DNA of 64,000 bases from Planctomycetota bacterium (GCA_021414025.1 JAIOPG010000006.1:1-64000); one strand, 5' to 3'; counted from the stretch's first letter, positions 18,984 through 28,847 are shown. Numbers and translations: made by a program. Notes: generated by a model not told the origin, from the sequence alone.

Positions 18984-19781
18984 ATGCCCGCGGACTTTTC
19001 ATTGACCGGAAGGACGGCGCTGGTGTGCGGAGCCACGCAGGGAATCGGCCGCGCCGCCGCCATGGCGCTGGCCGCCGCGGGTGCGCGGGTTGTGCTCTCA
19101 GGGCGCAACGACGAGGGGCTTGCCAAGGCACTGGCGGAGCTGCCGGCGCCGGGCGGAGCGAGGCACGAATCCCTGCTGATGGATCACGCGGACCCGGCGG
19201 CCATGGAGAAAGCCGCGGATCAGCTGGTGGCGAGAATCGGCGCGCTGCACATTCTGGTGGTGAACACCGGCGGTCCGGCGGCGGGATACCTGATCGACGC
19301 CTCGACGCAGGAGATCGAGAAGTGCATGACGCAGCTGCTGTCGACGGCGCAGAAGCTGGCGCAGGTGGCGGCGCCGGGCATGCGCAGCGCGAAGTACGGA
19401 CGGATCGTGGTGGTGGGCAGTACCAGCGTTGAGCGGCCGATCCGCGGGCTCGGCGTGGGCAACGTGGTCCGCGCGGCGATGGCGAACTGGACGCGCACGC
19501 TCGCCGGCGAGCTGGGTGGTTTCGGCATCACGGTGAATCTCGTGATGCCGGGCTCCACGCGGACGCAGCGGATGGAGTCCCTGATTCAGGGGCGGGCGCA
19601 GCGCTCTGGAAACACTCCGCAGGAGGTCGAGGAGCAGATGATTCAAAAGATTCCAGCGGGAAGATTCGGATCTCCGGAGGAAGTCTCCGCGGTAATCGCC
19701 TTTCTAGCCTCGCCGGCGGCGGGCTATGTGAATGGCGCTTTGATACCGGTCGACGGCGGATTGCTCTGCACGCAGACGTGA
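18984..19781 (+). CDS. SDR-family oxidoreductase lacking the usual YxxxK
   Basis: This 265-residue Rossmann-fold protein starts with the NAD(P)-binding GATQGIG motif (residues 15-21). The NNAG motif is replaced by NTGG, the catalytic Ser region is VVGSTS, and where Tyr-x3-Lys is expected the sequence is GLGVGNVVRAAM, without Tyr and with Arg in place of Lys. The C-terminal half (PGRFGSPEEVSAVIAFLAS-like, then PVDGG) is typical of FabG-like SDRs. A group of FabG-like proteins with this NxxR variant exists, so it may reduce an unusual substrate or be non-catalytic. It is divergent from the kinase gene, with 38 bp between the starts. Confidence 0.85.
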   Translation: MPADFSLTGRTALVCGATQGIGRAAAMALAAAGARVVLSGRNDEGLAKALAELPAPGGARHESLLMDHADPAAMEKAADQLVARIGALHILVVNTGGPAAGYLIDASTQEIEKCMTQLLSTAQKLAQVAAPGMRSAKYGRIVVVGSTSVERPIRGLGVGNVVRAAMANWTRTLAGELGGFGITVNLVMPGSTRTQRMESLIQGRAQRSGNTPQEVEEQMIQKIPAGRFGSPEEVSAVIAFLASPAAGYVNGALIPVDGGLLCTQT

Positions 19782-19862
19782 TCGAAGATCCGTCGCAGTT
19801 GCAGTGGAGCGATCGCCGCGCAAGAGCGGTCGCATTTCACATGCGATCGCTACCATGACCGC

Positions 19863-20729
19863 GTGAAAAACACCTTTCCATTTTTCGGATTCGTCCTCTG
19901 TGCTTGTCTTCTGATTGGGTGTCGTACAGACCTCCACCCTCAATCGTCAGACACAAGTTCAAAAACCGGTGCGACCGCGGCCGCGCTGCGATGGGCGGGA
20001 TCGTTCATGGACTCCAGCGGAACCTCGGGCGGACCCATGCGAATGGTGGTCGACCAATCCGGCCGGGTGCGCGGCAGCATGACCGACTCGGTGTGGTCGC
20101 ACGCGAACCCGACTTCGCCGCCGCGCATGGGCTCGGTGAGCGGAACGCTCGGACCCGGCCAGGATCTGGCATTGACCGTGGCCTGGACCGGCGGCGCGAG
20201 CGATTCCTATTCCGGCACGTGGTCGAATCCATCGCCGGGATCGTTCGGTGCGAACTTGAAGGCGAACTCCGCCAACGGCCAGAGCCGCGTCGACCAGGTC
20301 GCTCTGACGCTGCATGAGCAGGGGATGTCCGGCGCGCCGCCCTACGGCGTGGCCCAGCAATCGGTCATGCCGGATTTTCAGAGGCAGTGGACCGGCACGT
20401 GGACGGTGAACTGGTACGACGGCGGCGCGGATTGGGGAACTGGATTGGTGAGAGTGACGGCGGCCGGGGTCCTGAGCGGTTCGTTGGCCGACGACGGATT
20501 CAACACCACCGCGTGGAACCAGGCGGTTTCCGCGACGATCGCCGGCAACGTAGCGCCCAACGGCGCGACCACGGCGACGGTGACCTGGTCCGACGGTCGA
20601 CCCGCATGGTTGATGGTGGGCAAGGCCTTCTTCACCAACCCCGAGCAGTTCCAGTTGAACTTCACCCCGGCGAACCAGAACCAGACGGCGGCGAACACGA
20701 TCACGATGACCTTCATGCGCGGGCAGTAA
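19863..20729 (+). CDS. Lipoprotein, function unknown
   Basis: This 288-residue protein begins at GTG 19863, with a hydrophobic signal ending in the lipobox LLIGC, so it should be lipid-anchored. The rest contains two similar beta-rich halves. Each has a Trp-Ser/Thr-Gly pattern: GSFMDSSGTSGGPMRMVVDQ and WTGTWTVNWYDGG, and later ATVTWSDGRPAWLMVGKAFF. Low charge and high Gly/Ser/Thr content fit an extracytoplasmic protein. I recognise no known domain. It is followed by a zinc-ribbon membrane protein gene on the same strand. Confidence 0.7.
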   Translation: MKNTFPFFGFVLCACLLIGCRTDLHPQSSDTSSKTGATAAALRWAGSFMDSSGTSGGPMRMVVDQSGRVRGSMTDSVWSHANPTSPPRMGSVSGTLGPGQDLALTVAWTGGASDSYSGTWSNPSPGSFGANLKANSANGQSRVDQVALTLHEQGMSGAPPYGVAQQSVMPDFQRQWTGTWTVNWYDGGADWGTGLVRVTAAGVLSGSLADDGFNTTAWNQAVSATIAGNVAPNGATTATVTWSDGRPAWLMVGKAFFTNPEQFQLNFTPANQNQTAANTITMTFMRGQ

Positions 20730-20778
20730 GCGAGCGAGTCCCAACCTGATTGATGGAACGGCGCAGTAGAATTTTCCG

Positions 20779-21702
20779 GTGATTCCGGATTCTGAGCCCG
20801 TTGCGCTTTCCACCGAGAGCGGAGGCTCTGTTGCGCATCCGAAACGGTGCCGGCAGTGCGGCTATCTGTCCCCGCAGGATTCCGCGACGGAGTCCTGCTC
20901 CGAATGCGGCGCATCATCCCCATGGTTGCGGGACGAGAATTCCTTGCAGAATGAATCTGAGCGGGTTCTTCGATCCATCCGGCGCGGAGCCGGGTGCATG
21001 GTGTTGGGATGGACGACGCTCCTCGTTCATTTCTTCTTGAATCTCGCGGCTGTCAACGGTATTGCGCCGCCCGTTGTGCAGGCGACGCTTCTGAGCGCGG
21101 CGGTGGAAATGGGAATCATCGTATTGATTCTGGCAGCCGTGCCATGTCTGCTCGCCGCATTGCGGAACCGCCCGAAGTCGATCCGGCGATCGTTGATTGC
21201 CGGAGGCGGGGTCATCGCGACGGGCGCGATCCTTGCGGGAATTCGGAATGCCTACGTCTTGGCCATCACCGCCGTGGTCTTTCTCGGCAATCAAACCTTC
21301 ATTCCACAATTCAGTGCGCTGAATGAATTTATTCGAACGTTCGGGGAGCTCGCCGAAATCGTGGGGTGGGCGCTGTGCGGCGCCGGCTGCATCATCGTTG
21401 CCCAGTCCTACTTCAGGTGCATGCAGAAACGAGTTTCATTTCGACGGATCTTTCTGCTCGTCGCCGCGCCGAGCATCGTCGGCGCCATCGTCCTCACGAC
21501 CGTTGCGGTGTTGGCCATTCGGATGGAACCCGGTGTGAAGCCTCGATCGGTCGTCGAAGAAAACGTGCGTCTCTTCGCCTATTCGCTTTGGTACCTGGCC
21601 ACGATCGTGCTCGTGCTGGTCGGTGCGTTGAACATGTGGCGGCTTCGGCGCGGCGTGAGGACACTGCTCGAGGAAAATCAACGCACTGCCCCGTGCAACT
21701 GA
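20779..21702 (+). CDS. Zinc-ribbon multi-pass membrane protein
   Basis: This 307-residue protein starts at GTG 20779. Residues 17-40 contain CRQCGYLSPQDSATESCSEC, a four-cysteine zinc ribbon of the CxxC...CxxC kind common at the N-terminus of planctomycete membrane proteins. Several hydrophobic segments follow: MVLGWTTLLVHFFLNLAAVN, GIIVLILAAVPCLLAALRN, an ATGAILAGI region, IFLLVAAPSIVGAIVLTTVAV and LWYLATIVLVLVGALNMW. About six membrane helices are likely. The function is unknown. It is convergent with the haem protein gene, 8 bases apart. Confidence 0.75.
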   Translation: MIPDSEPVALSTESGGSVAHPKRCRQCGYLSPQDSATESCSECGASSPWLRDENSLQNESERVLRSIRRGAGCMVLGWTTLLVHFFLNLAAVNGIAPPVVQATLLSAAVEMGIIVLILAAVPCLLAALRNRPKSIRRSLIAGGGVIATGAILAGIRNAYVLAITAVVFLGNQTFIPQFSALNEFIRTFGELAEIVGWALCGAGCIIVAQSYFRCMQKRVSFRRIFLLVAAPSIVGAIVLTTVAVLAIRMEPGVKPRSVVEENVRLFAYSLWYLATIVLVLVGALNMWRLRRGVRTLLEENQRTAPCN

Positions 21703-21710
21703 CGCGGTGT

Positions 21711-24700
21711 TCACGGTACGGCGGCAGGCTTGAGCGTGGCCAAGTACGCGACCACATCACGCATCTCGCGCGGTGAAAGCAGCGTGGTCATGGTCGGCAT
21801 GGCGCTGATCGGGCCGAAGCCCGGCGCGAGCTTGGCGTTGGGGGTGACCAGACTTTCCAGAAGTCCGCGTCTGTCGTAGCGGGCAGCGACTCCCTCAAGC
21901 GATGGTCCCGCGTGTCCGCCGCCTCCGGCGATCGAGTGGCAGCGCAGGCATTGCGAGGCGGAATTTGACGAGACGATGCGCTGTCCAATCTCGGCGCTGC
22001 CGCCTTCGACGCAGGCGCTGAAGATCGGAAATGGGTCGGGTGCGGCGAATTTTGATTTCCATTCGGAGAGCGACTGGGCGAACTCCGGCTCTGGGCGCGC
22101 CGAGCAGGCTTCGATCATTTCAAGTTGGATGGAAGGGGGCAGCGTTCCCAGCGCCAGTTGCTTGGCGAGCGGCTTCAGCGCATTCGCCGCGGCTTCGTCT
22201 GTGAGACTCGCCAGTGCCACGATGGCGGCCTGCTGCTCCTGGATTTCGCCCGCCGCCGCGGCCTTTTGCAGAAGCGGGATTGCCTTTGATGGAGCTTCCT
22301 TGGCCAGAACGCTTCGTGCCGCGGAGCGAAGCAAAGGGCTGTTCGAAGCGAGTGCCGCGTCGATTGCGCCGGCCAGCTCCGGGTCGTGATCCTGGGCCAG
22401 TTGGCGCAAACATCCGGCGCGCTCACGCGGATTCGCGTTGGCGTCCAGCGCGGTGCGCAATGTTGCCGCCGAATCAAGTGCGACGCCGGACTTTCCTGCA
22501 AGCTCCCGCGCCTTCCCGCGCAGCGCCTCGTCGGGAGAATTTGAGGCGAGGTTCGGCAAGGCCAGGGCCAGCGCCCGCTTCCACGCTTCGCGATCGCGTG
22601 CCTCGACGGCAAGGTCGATCACGCGTCCATGCACAGGTTCGCGCGGCCCGGGCTCGGCCCATTCCGCCAGCGACTCGAAGGCCAGCATCCGCGCCTCGGG
22701 CGAGATCAGCGAGCTCTGCGAAAGTTCCGCGAGACGGTTGACCGCCTCGGGATCCGTCAGCAGCCGGTTTGCGGCGATGATGCGTCGCAGCAGCGGCAGC
22801 GTGCGCGGATCCTGTTGCGTGAAGACGCCGACGCCGGATTGCGATCCGCCCGCGCGATCGCAGAAGCGATCGCCCAGACCCGCAAGGATCGTCATTTGCG
22901 AGTCGATCTTCAGGTCGTAGATCGCGCGGGCCGCCTCGAGCGCGATGGTGGCGTCGGCATCGAAGAGCAGTCGGCTGATGGCGGGATCGCGCATTTGCCG
23001 CAGGGCCAAGAGCGCGCCCAGGCGCACCTGCGCGAATTGATCCGCGGCCATGACCTCCAGCTTCGCCCGGTCGCCAATGCGGGCGAGCGCCGTTGCGGCC
23101 GCCTGCCTCAGCCAGGGATCCTGATTGTCATTTTCCCAGAGCACGGCGTTGAGGTTGGCCACGCCTTCCTTGTCCTTGAGCCGGCCGAGCGCGGCGCAGG
23201 CATAGGCGCGGGCACGGGGATTTTCATCCAGCGTGAGAGCCCGCACGACATCGACTGCCTTGCCGCAGTGCGAGTCGCCCAGCGCGCGGGCGGCCTGCGC
23301 CTTCAACTCGGGGTCAGGATCAGCGGCGAGTTCGATCAATTCATCGCAGGCCTTGTTGCCCGCCGGTGTTCCGCCAAGGCGCCGGGCCATCACACCCAGC
23401 GACCAGAGCGCGTGCAGCCGCGCCCGTGCCGGCGTGTCGAAGCTGTGGGCCAGCGCCGCCAGCGAATCAATCGAGGCGCTGCCGCGCGCCGCCAGTTCCA
23501 AATGGGCGCCATGGCGCACCCGGCGATCGGGATGGTCGAGCCAGCCAAGCAGATCGCCAGTGTTGGCCTTGCGGAATCCGTTCTTCAGGATTTCAGCGCC
23601 GCCTGCGGCCGCTGCCTTCGCCAGTTCCTCGGGCTGCCAGACGCGATAGAGGCGCCCGGTGCCGTCGCTGGTCCAGCCGTCGAACCAGTCTGTCACCCAC
23701 ATGGAGCCGTCGGTGCCGAAGTCGACATCCGTCGGCAGCACCTCCTTCAAAAAGATTTCCTCGTCTTTCATCTCGTAGCCCGCGCCCTTGGGCTCGAGCT
23801 TGAAGGACCAGATCTGGCTGTAGGCATCGCCGCCGAGGAAGTCGCAGAGGAACATCTCGCCCGCGTACTTTTCCGGAAAGCCGACGCCGGGATAGGCCAC
23901 GAGCCCCGAGGGACCCGAGGTGAGGTGGGCGATGGGCGGCGTGTTCCACGCGGGCTGCACGAGATCGGTCGGATCGAACGTGTACCAGACATGCTCCTGC
24001 GACCACGGGCCGCGCTGGTTGGCGCCCTCGAGCGTCTGGTAGTGCATCTCCCACCCCGCGTCGCCGCCGTCGGGCAGGTACTGGATGCGCGCCTTGTCCC
24101 CCGCGTCGGAATTGTTGTCGCCGGTGAAGAGATCGCCGAGGTCATTGAAGGCGAGCTCCTGCGGATTGCGCAGCCCGCGGAAAAAGACTTCAAGGTTGGA
24201 ACCGTCGAGTTCGCAGCGGAAAACGGCGCCGCGCCCCGCATCTTCGAACAGTTCGCCTTCCTTGCTGCGGACGCTGTAGCCGCGGTCGCCGATGCTCCAG
24301 TAGAGGCGCCCGTCCATTCCCAGCGCCAGCCCATGCATGTCGTGGCCGCGCAGGCTGGTCTTCACGCCAAAGCCGGTGAACATCTTCTCGCGGACCTCGG
24401 CAACGCCGTCACCATCCTTGTCCTGGAATCGCCAGAGATTCGGAATGCAGGTCACGAAAATTGAATCGCCCACCTGCAGGGCACCGGCCGCGGTTCCATC
24501 GAGGGGCTCGTTCAGCTCGCCGGAGAAATTCACGGCGGTGTCGGCCTCGCCCTTGCCCGCGGCGTCGGTGACATGCTTCACGCGGTCGGCGTACTCCGTG
24601 TACCACTCCATTCCGTTCTTGCGCTTGCCTTCCCACTTTTTGTAGTAGGCAAGGCGCTCCTCGACGGTCTTGGCGCGAAGATCATCCAGCAGCCACCACG

Positions 24701-25049
24701 AGGAGTAGCGATTGTCCTCCACGCCGCGATCCTGCCGCGAACTCTCGACGACCATGAGCGAGTTGTCGTTGAGCACCGCGAAGGCGACCGGATCAGCGAC
24801 CAGCGGCTCCTTGGCCCAGAGTTTCCATTCGAAACCTTCGGGCGGCTTCACCCCCTCGGGATCGTGCGGGGGCTCCGCCGGCGCTTCGGGTTTCGCCTCT
24901 TTGTCAACCTGGTCCGACTTCGCTGTGTCCTGCTTCGCAGTTGCGGATTCCGCTTGTGGCGCGGTCGTGGCCTGACTCGACGGCGCGATCGCGTCGCCCG
25001 CGGCAATCAGAAAAATTCCGGCAAGGAATGGCAGAAGCCCTGGGATCAC
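21711..25049 (-). CDS. PVC-type haem-binding dehydrogenase-like protein with HEAT repeats and cytochrome c
   Basis: This 1112-residue exported protein (signal LLPFLAGIFLIAAGDA) has three parts. Residues 60-480 form a beta-propeller like the membrane-bound dehydrogenase domain of planctomycetes (GHDMHGLALGMDGRLYW, FRGLRNPQELAFN, VDFGTDGSMWVTDW). Residues 480-990 are HEAT-like helical repeats (ALGDSHCGKAVDVVRAL). The C-terminus is a cytochrome c domain with CLRCH at about 1034-1038 and a possible Met ligand in SAMPTM. The family is thought to oxidise sugars or related compounds in the periplasm and pass electrons to haem; the substrate is unknown. It starts with GTG overlapping the TGA of the upstream protease gene (GTGA), so the two are translationally coupled. 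Confidence 0.92.
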   Translation of the reverse strand: MIPGLLPFLAGIFLIAAGDAIAPSSQATTAPQAESATAKQDTAKSDQVDKEAKPEAPAEPPHDPEGVKPPEGFEWKLWAKEPLVADPVAFAVLNDNSLMVVESSRQDRGVEDNRYSSWWLLDDLRAKTVEERLAYYKKWEGKRKNGMEWYTEYADRVKHVTDAAGKGEADTAVNFSGELNEPLDGTAAGALQVGDSIFVTCIPNLWRFQDKDGDGVAEVREKMFTGFGVKTSLRGHDMHGLALGMDGRLYWSIGDRGYSVRSKEGELFEDAGRGAVFRCELDGSNLEVFFRGLRNPQELAFNDLGDLFTGDNNSDAGDKARIQYLPDGGDAGWEMHYQTLEGANQRGPWSQEHVWYTFDPTDLVQPAWNTPPIAHLTSGPSGLVAYPGVGFPEKYAGEMFLCDFLGGDAYSQIWSFKLEPKGAGYEMKDEEIFLKEVLPTDVDFGTDGSMWVTDWFDGWTSDGTGRLYRVWQPEELAKAAAAGGAEILKNGFRKANTGDLLGWLDHPDRRVRHGAHLELAARGSASIDSLAALAHSFDTPARARLHALWSLGVMARRLGGTPAGNKACDELIELAADPDPELKAQAARALGDSHCGKAVDVVRALTLDENPRARAYACAALGRLKDKEGVANLNAVLWENDNQDPWLRQAAATALARIGDRAKLEVMAADQFAQVRLGALLALRQMRDPAISRLLFDADATIALEAARAIYDLKIDSQMTILAGLGDRFCDRAGGSQSGVGVFTQQDPRTLPLLRRIIAANRLLTDPEAVNRLAELSQSSLISPEARMLAFESLAEWAEPGPREPVHGRVIDLAVEARDREAWKRALALALPNLASNSPDEALRGKARELAGKSGVALDSAATLRTALDANANPRERAGCLRQLAQDHDPELAGAIDAALASNSPLLRSAARSVLAKEAPSKAIPLLQKAAAAGEIQEQQAAIVALASLTDEAAANALKPLAKQLALGTLPPSIQLEMIEACSARPEPEFAQSLSEWKSKFAAPDPFPIFSACVEGGSAEIGQRIVSSNSASQCLRCHSIAGGGGHAGPSLEGVAARYDRRGLLESLVTPNAKLAPGFGPISAMPTMTTLLSPREMRDVVAYLATLKPAAVP

Positions 25050-27772
25050 TCGCCCATACTAAGCAAGACCAGGCCGACATCGGCGCCATCCACCACGCCG
25101 TCGCGGGAGAGATCCTCCGGGCAGCAGGGGCAGTCGCCGAATGACAGAAGGACCAGGCCGACATCGGCGCCATCCACCACGCCGTCGCCGTTGATGTCTG
25201 CGGAAGGCGGCTGGCAGCTGTCGGGAATGCCGTCGCCGTTGCAATCCGTCTCCGAGCCGAGATCGATGTTGCAGCGATCGGGAAGTCCGTCGCCATTGCA
25301 GTCGCTGGACCAGAGCAGGAATTCGGCGCCGCCGGAATTGGCCGCGCCACTGTTGATGAAGGGACCGCCGATGACACCCGCGTCGCCATGGACGTAGCCG
25401 TTGTTGCCGGCGTAGGTGATGCCCTGTCGCTGCCACCCGCCGGTCGTGTCGAAGTAGAGCGAGACGGCGCCGGTCGCGTTCTGCTCGGGCCGCACGCCCA
25501 CCACCAGGCGCTCGCCGCTGAGCGAGAGCGTGGTGCCGATCCGGTTGCGGGCCGCGCCATATCCGGGCCGCAGCGTGGTGTCGGCCAGCCAGGTTCCGGC
25601 GAAGCGGTACATGAAGACGGCGCCGGATTCGTATCCATCCTGCGCATCGCTGGGTGCGCCGACCGCCAGGCGGTCCGACTCGATGGCGATGGCCTGGCCG
25701 AAGCGGGCCGCATTGGTCGTGCCCTGGAAGCGCTTCTCGAAGAGCCAGGCGCCTCCGGATTTCACGAAGACATAGGCGGCGCCGGGCGTCGAGCCCGAGA
25801 CGGTTTCAAAGGGTGCACCGACCGCGATCTTGTCGCCGTGAATCGAGACGCTGGAGCCGAAGGCCGCGCCCACCATCGGTGTGGTCGCGACCAGCTTGGT
25901 TGCGTAGTCGAAGGGCGAGTCCGAGTCCGGCCGTTGAAAGACAAAGGCGGCGCCCGCGGATCCGAGTCCGCCGGTCTGATGTCCGCGGGCCCCGATCACC
26001 AGCGTGTTGCCGTCAAGTGCGACCTGCTCGCCGAAGAGGTCGCCCACCGTCGGCTCGGGGCAGTTGATGACCTGGCTCAGCGCCCAGGTGGCGCCGCTGG
26101 GGGCGTAGACGTAGACGCGGCCGGTCTGCACGCCCGACGAGCGCGCCGTCGGAGCGCCGACCACCACCACGCCCGGCGCGGTCTCGGTTGCGTTGCCGAA
26201 CTGGGCGTTCATCTCGGCGTCCGGTGCCTTCAGCGAGGCGCTGACGATCCAGTTCTCGCCGCTGCGCCGGTAGACCAGCGCCCTGCCCGAGAAGCTGGCG
26301 ATGGCGTCGTCACCGGGAATGCCGATCACGGCAGTGGTCGCGCTGATGGCGCCGCTCTTGCCGAAGTAGTCATTGGCCACGGGTGAGGAGGGGTGCACCG
26401 GCGCCGCGAGTCCGCTGGGACAGAAAGCCAGCGCCGCGGGCAGCGTGCAGGGCGAGGCGCCGGTGAGCGCGCAGGAATCGAGAGCGCCGTTGTTGTCGCA
26501 GTCGCTGCCGACGCCGAAGGCGATGTCGACCGGATCAAGCACGCCGTTGTGGTCGCAATCGGCGAAGGGGGTCGAGCCATGCGAGCAGCGGAAGTTCACC
26601 ACGGTGTGGTCGGTCAGGCCGATCGTGGTCGCGTTGTCCGCCTCGTTGGCCTGGCCGATGGGCACGCCGGTGGGCCGGTTGTCGAACAGAATGTTCGGGT
26701 TGGAGAAATTGTCGATGCGGCTGCCCGGGTCGTAGGCCATCACCGTGCGGTAGAGGCCGCCGCCCTGTCCATTGAAGCGCCATCCCACGCTGAAGGAGTA
26801 GAGGCCGCCGACCGTGCATCCGCCGCCGTCACCATTGGCATGGCAGCAGCCCATGTTGTGGCCGAGCTCGTGGGCGAAGGTCTGGTTGGCGAGGCAGCTC
26901 CACGCGGTCACGCTGAAGGGAATTTCGTTGGCGGCCGAGGCGCTGTTGTCGTACATCAGCCAGGCGATGCCACAGTACTCGCCGTCGGCGCGGATCAGCG
27001 CGATCATGTCGGCGCCCACCACGTCGCGCAGCGAATGGGCGAAGTCCAGCTGGCCGTCGGCGGCGTTGGAAAGGCGCACCAGGTCCGTGTTGAAGTCGCT
27101 GCTGACGTAGTCGGTCTCGAGCACCATCACCGGGTTGATGCGGGTGGCGATGGCGCTGCGCTGGTAGGCCAGGTTGGCGCTGGAGAAGGCGGCGGCGATC
27201 TGCCCCTCGACGGCGGCCTTTCCGCCCGCGGCGCTCTTGGCGGCGGTGGTGTAGAGCACCAGCACGTCGACGGGCTTGCCGGTGTCGCAATCGTTCAGGC
27301 TGCTGATGGGAACCGCACGGTGCTCCGCGGGCGCCGCATGCTGCGGGATGCCAGCGCAGGTCGGCATGCGCGCATCGTCAATCCACTCCAGACTGGAGGT
27401 GCCGCCGTCGCTCGCGAGGATGCGCCAGCGCCGACCATCGTCGCCGCGCAGGAATCCGGAGACCTCGTCGCCGCGGATGACCATCACGCCGCCGCCGGTG
27501 CCGCCCTCCGATGCATCGATGCCGCTCTTGAAGATCAGCGTGCGCCAGCCGAGCTCATCGCTCTTTGCCGAGTCCAGGACCAGCCGCTCGCAACCCGAGG
27601 GACGCAGGTCGGCGGGGGCGGGATCGTCCTGGGAGAGGCCGAGCAGCTCGGGCACGAGCGTGTTGTCCAGGCTTCGGGTCGCAATGATCGAGCGGTCGGT
27701 TCCGGCAGCGACCGATGCCGCCGAATGTGGAGCGGCGGCGAGGATGAGGGCGATGAGGATTGGTTGAAACAT
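25046..27772 (-). CDS. Secreted M12-type zinc metalloprotease with FG-GAP-like repeats and dockerin-like tail
   Basis: This protein has about 908 residues and a signal peptide (MFQPILIALILAAAPHSA). The zinc site HELGHNMGCCH (about residues 301-311) fits the HExxHxxGxxH motif of reprolysin-like metzincins. After it come Asp-rich CDHNGVLDPVDIAFG loops and then six or seven FG-GAP-like repeats (GRALVYRRSG, FGSSVSIHGDKIAVGAP, FGQAIAIESDRLAVGAP), likely a beta-propeller. The C-terminus has two copies of a dockerin-like calcium loop (GDGVVDGADVGLVLLS). The ATG at 27772 is preferred because the signal peptide then begins directly. It is the first gene of a two-gene unit with the haem protein. Targets are probably extracellular proteins. 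Confidence 0.9.
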   Translation of the reverse strand: MFQPILIALILAAAPHSAASVAAGTDRSIIATRSLDNTLVPELLGLSQDDPAPADLRPSGCERLVLDSAKSDELGWRTLIFKSGIDASEGGTGGGVMVIRGDEVSGFLRGDDGRRWRILASDGGTSSLEWIDDARMPTCAGIPQHAAPAEHRAVPISSLNDCDTGKPVDVLVLYTTAAKSAAGGKAAVEGQIAAAFSSANLAYQRSAIATRINPVMVLETDYVSSDFNTDLVRLSNAADGQLDFAHSLRDVVGADMIALIRADGEYCGIAWLMYDNSASAANEIPFSVTAWSCLANQTFAHELGHNMGCCHANGDGGGCTVGGLYSFSVGWRFNGQGGGLYRTVMAYDPGSRIDNFSNPNILFDNRPTGVPIGQANEADNATTIGLTDHTVVNFRCSHGSTPFADCDHNGVLDPVDIAFGVGSDCDNNGALDSCALTGASPCTLPAALAFCPSGLAAPVHPSSPVANDYFGKSGAISATTAVIGIPGDDAIASFSGRALVYRRSGENWIVSASLKAPDAEMNAQFGNATETAPGVVVVGAPTARSSGVQTGRVYVYAPSGATWALSQVINCPEPTVGDLFGEQVALDGNTLVIGARGHQTGGLGSAGAAFVFQRPDSDSPFDYATKLVATTPMVGAAFGSSVSIHGDKIAVGAPFETVSGSTPGAAYVFVKSGGAWLFEKRFQGTTNAARFGQAIAIESDRLAVGAPSDAQDGYESGAVFMYRFAGTWLADTTLRPGYGAARNRIGTTLSLSGERLVVGVRPEQNATGAVSLYFDTTGGWQRQGITYAGNNGYVHGDAGVIGGPFINSGAANSGGAEFLLWSSDCNGDGLPDRCNIDLGSETDCNGDGIPDSCQPPSADINGDGVVDGADVGLVLLSFGDCPCCPEDLSRDGVVDGADVGLVLLSMGE

Positions 27773-27866
27773 GGGGGAATGACAAACTAGCCCACGCGGC
27801 GCGCTTGGCACTTGATTTTTTCAAAATTTGGCGAAATAGCACCACAAAATCGCTGGTTTCGACGGC

Positions 27867-28847
27867 TCACGCCGCGTTCGAAAGCATCCAGCGCCAGGTT
27901 TCCCGGAGGCCTTCGTCCATCGAGACCCGCGGCTCATAGCCAAGCTTTGCCCGGGCCTTGCTGATGTCGGAGCAGGAGCGTGGGCTGTCGGCCTCGCGCG
28001 GCGGAAGGACAAGCGGCGCGACCTTGACCGAGGCGATCTCGGCGATCATCGAGAGAAGTTCCTTCAGTGAAGTCTCCCGGCCCAGGCCAATGTTGAAACG
28101 CTCGCCGCGCAGCGCGAGTCGCTCATCCGAGGCCAGCAGGAAAGCCCGCGCCACATTCGCCACCGGAACGAAGTCGCGGGTCTGCGCGCCGCTGCCGAAA
28201 AGTTGCGCCGGCTTCTTCAGCTTGGCGGCGGACAGAAACGCGGCGATCGCCGCGGCGTAGGCGCCGGTTGGATTTTGCCGCGGCCCGAAGACATTGAAGA
28301 GCCGCAGGCTCGCCGCGTGCGTGTCGTGGGTGCGGGCGTGGCTCTCGACCAGCAGCTCGCCGGCCGCCTTGCCGCCTGCGTAGGGGCTGGCCGCGACCAC
28401 GGGGTCGCTTTCGCGCGAGGGGATCGCGGCCCCAAGGCCGTACACGGCGGAGCTGGATGCGAAGACCACGCTGGAAACCTTCGCGGCGGCGCAGGCTTGC
28501 AGCACCCGCTCGGTGCCGGCGATGTTGGTTTCAAAATGCCTCTCGGGCTCGTGCACGCTCTGGGCGATGCCGACCATGGCGGCCAGGTGGAAGACATGCG
28601 TGCAGCCCGTCACGGCGCGGCCGACCGCCGCCACGTCGCTGACCGAGCCCACCATGAGCTCCGCGCCGGCGGGCACGTTGCGCCGATCGCCGGTGCTCAA
28701 GTCGTCGAGCACGCGCACTCGGGCGCCGGCGGCGAGCAGGGCGTCGACGATGTGCGAGCCGATGAAGCCCGCGCCGCCGGTGACCAGGGCGGAGGCGCCG
28801 CGGAAGCGCTCCATGGAGGCGGGAGTGGTGGAGGGGTCGGACGTCAC
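27867..28847 (-). CDS. NAD-dependent sugar-nucleotide epimerase (GalE/WbpP-like)
   Basis: This 326-residue extended SDR has the NAD motif TGGAGFIGSH, the catalytic Ser region SSSAVYG and Tyr-x3-Lys in SPYAGGKAAGE. FNVFGPRQNP is the substrate-side motif of UDP-hexose 4-epimerases and related dehydratases. It most resembles UDP-GlcNAc/Gal 4-epimerases of polysaccharide loci, but substrate specificity cannot be read directly. It opens the polysaccharide region. The start is GTG 28847 as listed or ATG 28814 (MERFRGASALVTG); neither has a clear ribosome-binding site. Confidence 0.88.
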   Translation of the reverse strand: MTSDPSTTPASMERFRGASALVTGGAGFIGSHIVDALLAAGARVRVLDDLSTGDRRNVPAGAELMVGSVSDVAAVGRAVTGCTHVFHLAAMVGIAQSVHEPERHFETNIAGTERVLQACAAAKVSSVVFASSSAVYGLGAAIPSRESDPVVAASPYAGGKAAGELLVESHARTHDTHAASLRLFNVFGPRQNPTGAYAAAIAAFLSAAKLKKPAQLFGSGAQTRDFVPVANVARAFLLASDERLALRGERFNIGLGRETSLKELLSMIAEIASVKVAPLVLPPREADSPRSCSDISKARAKLGYEPRVSMDEGLRETWRWMLSNAA

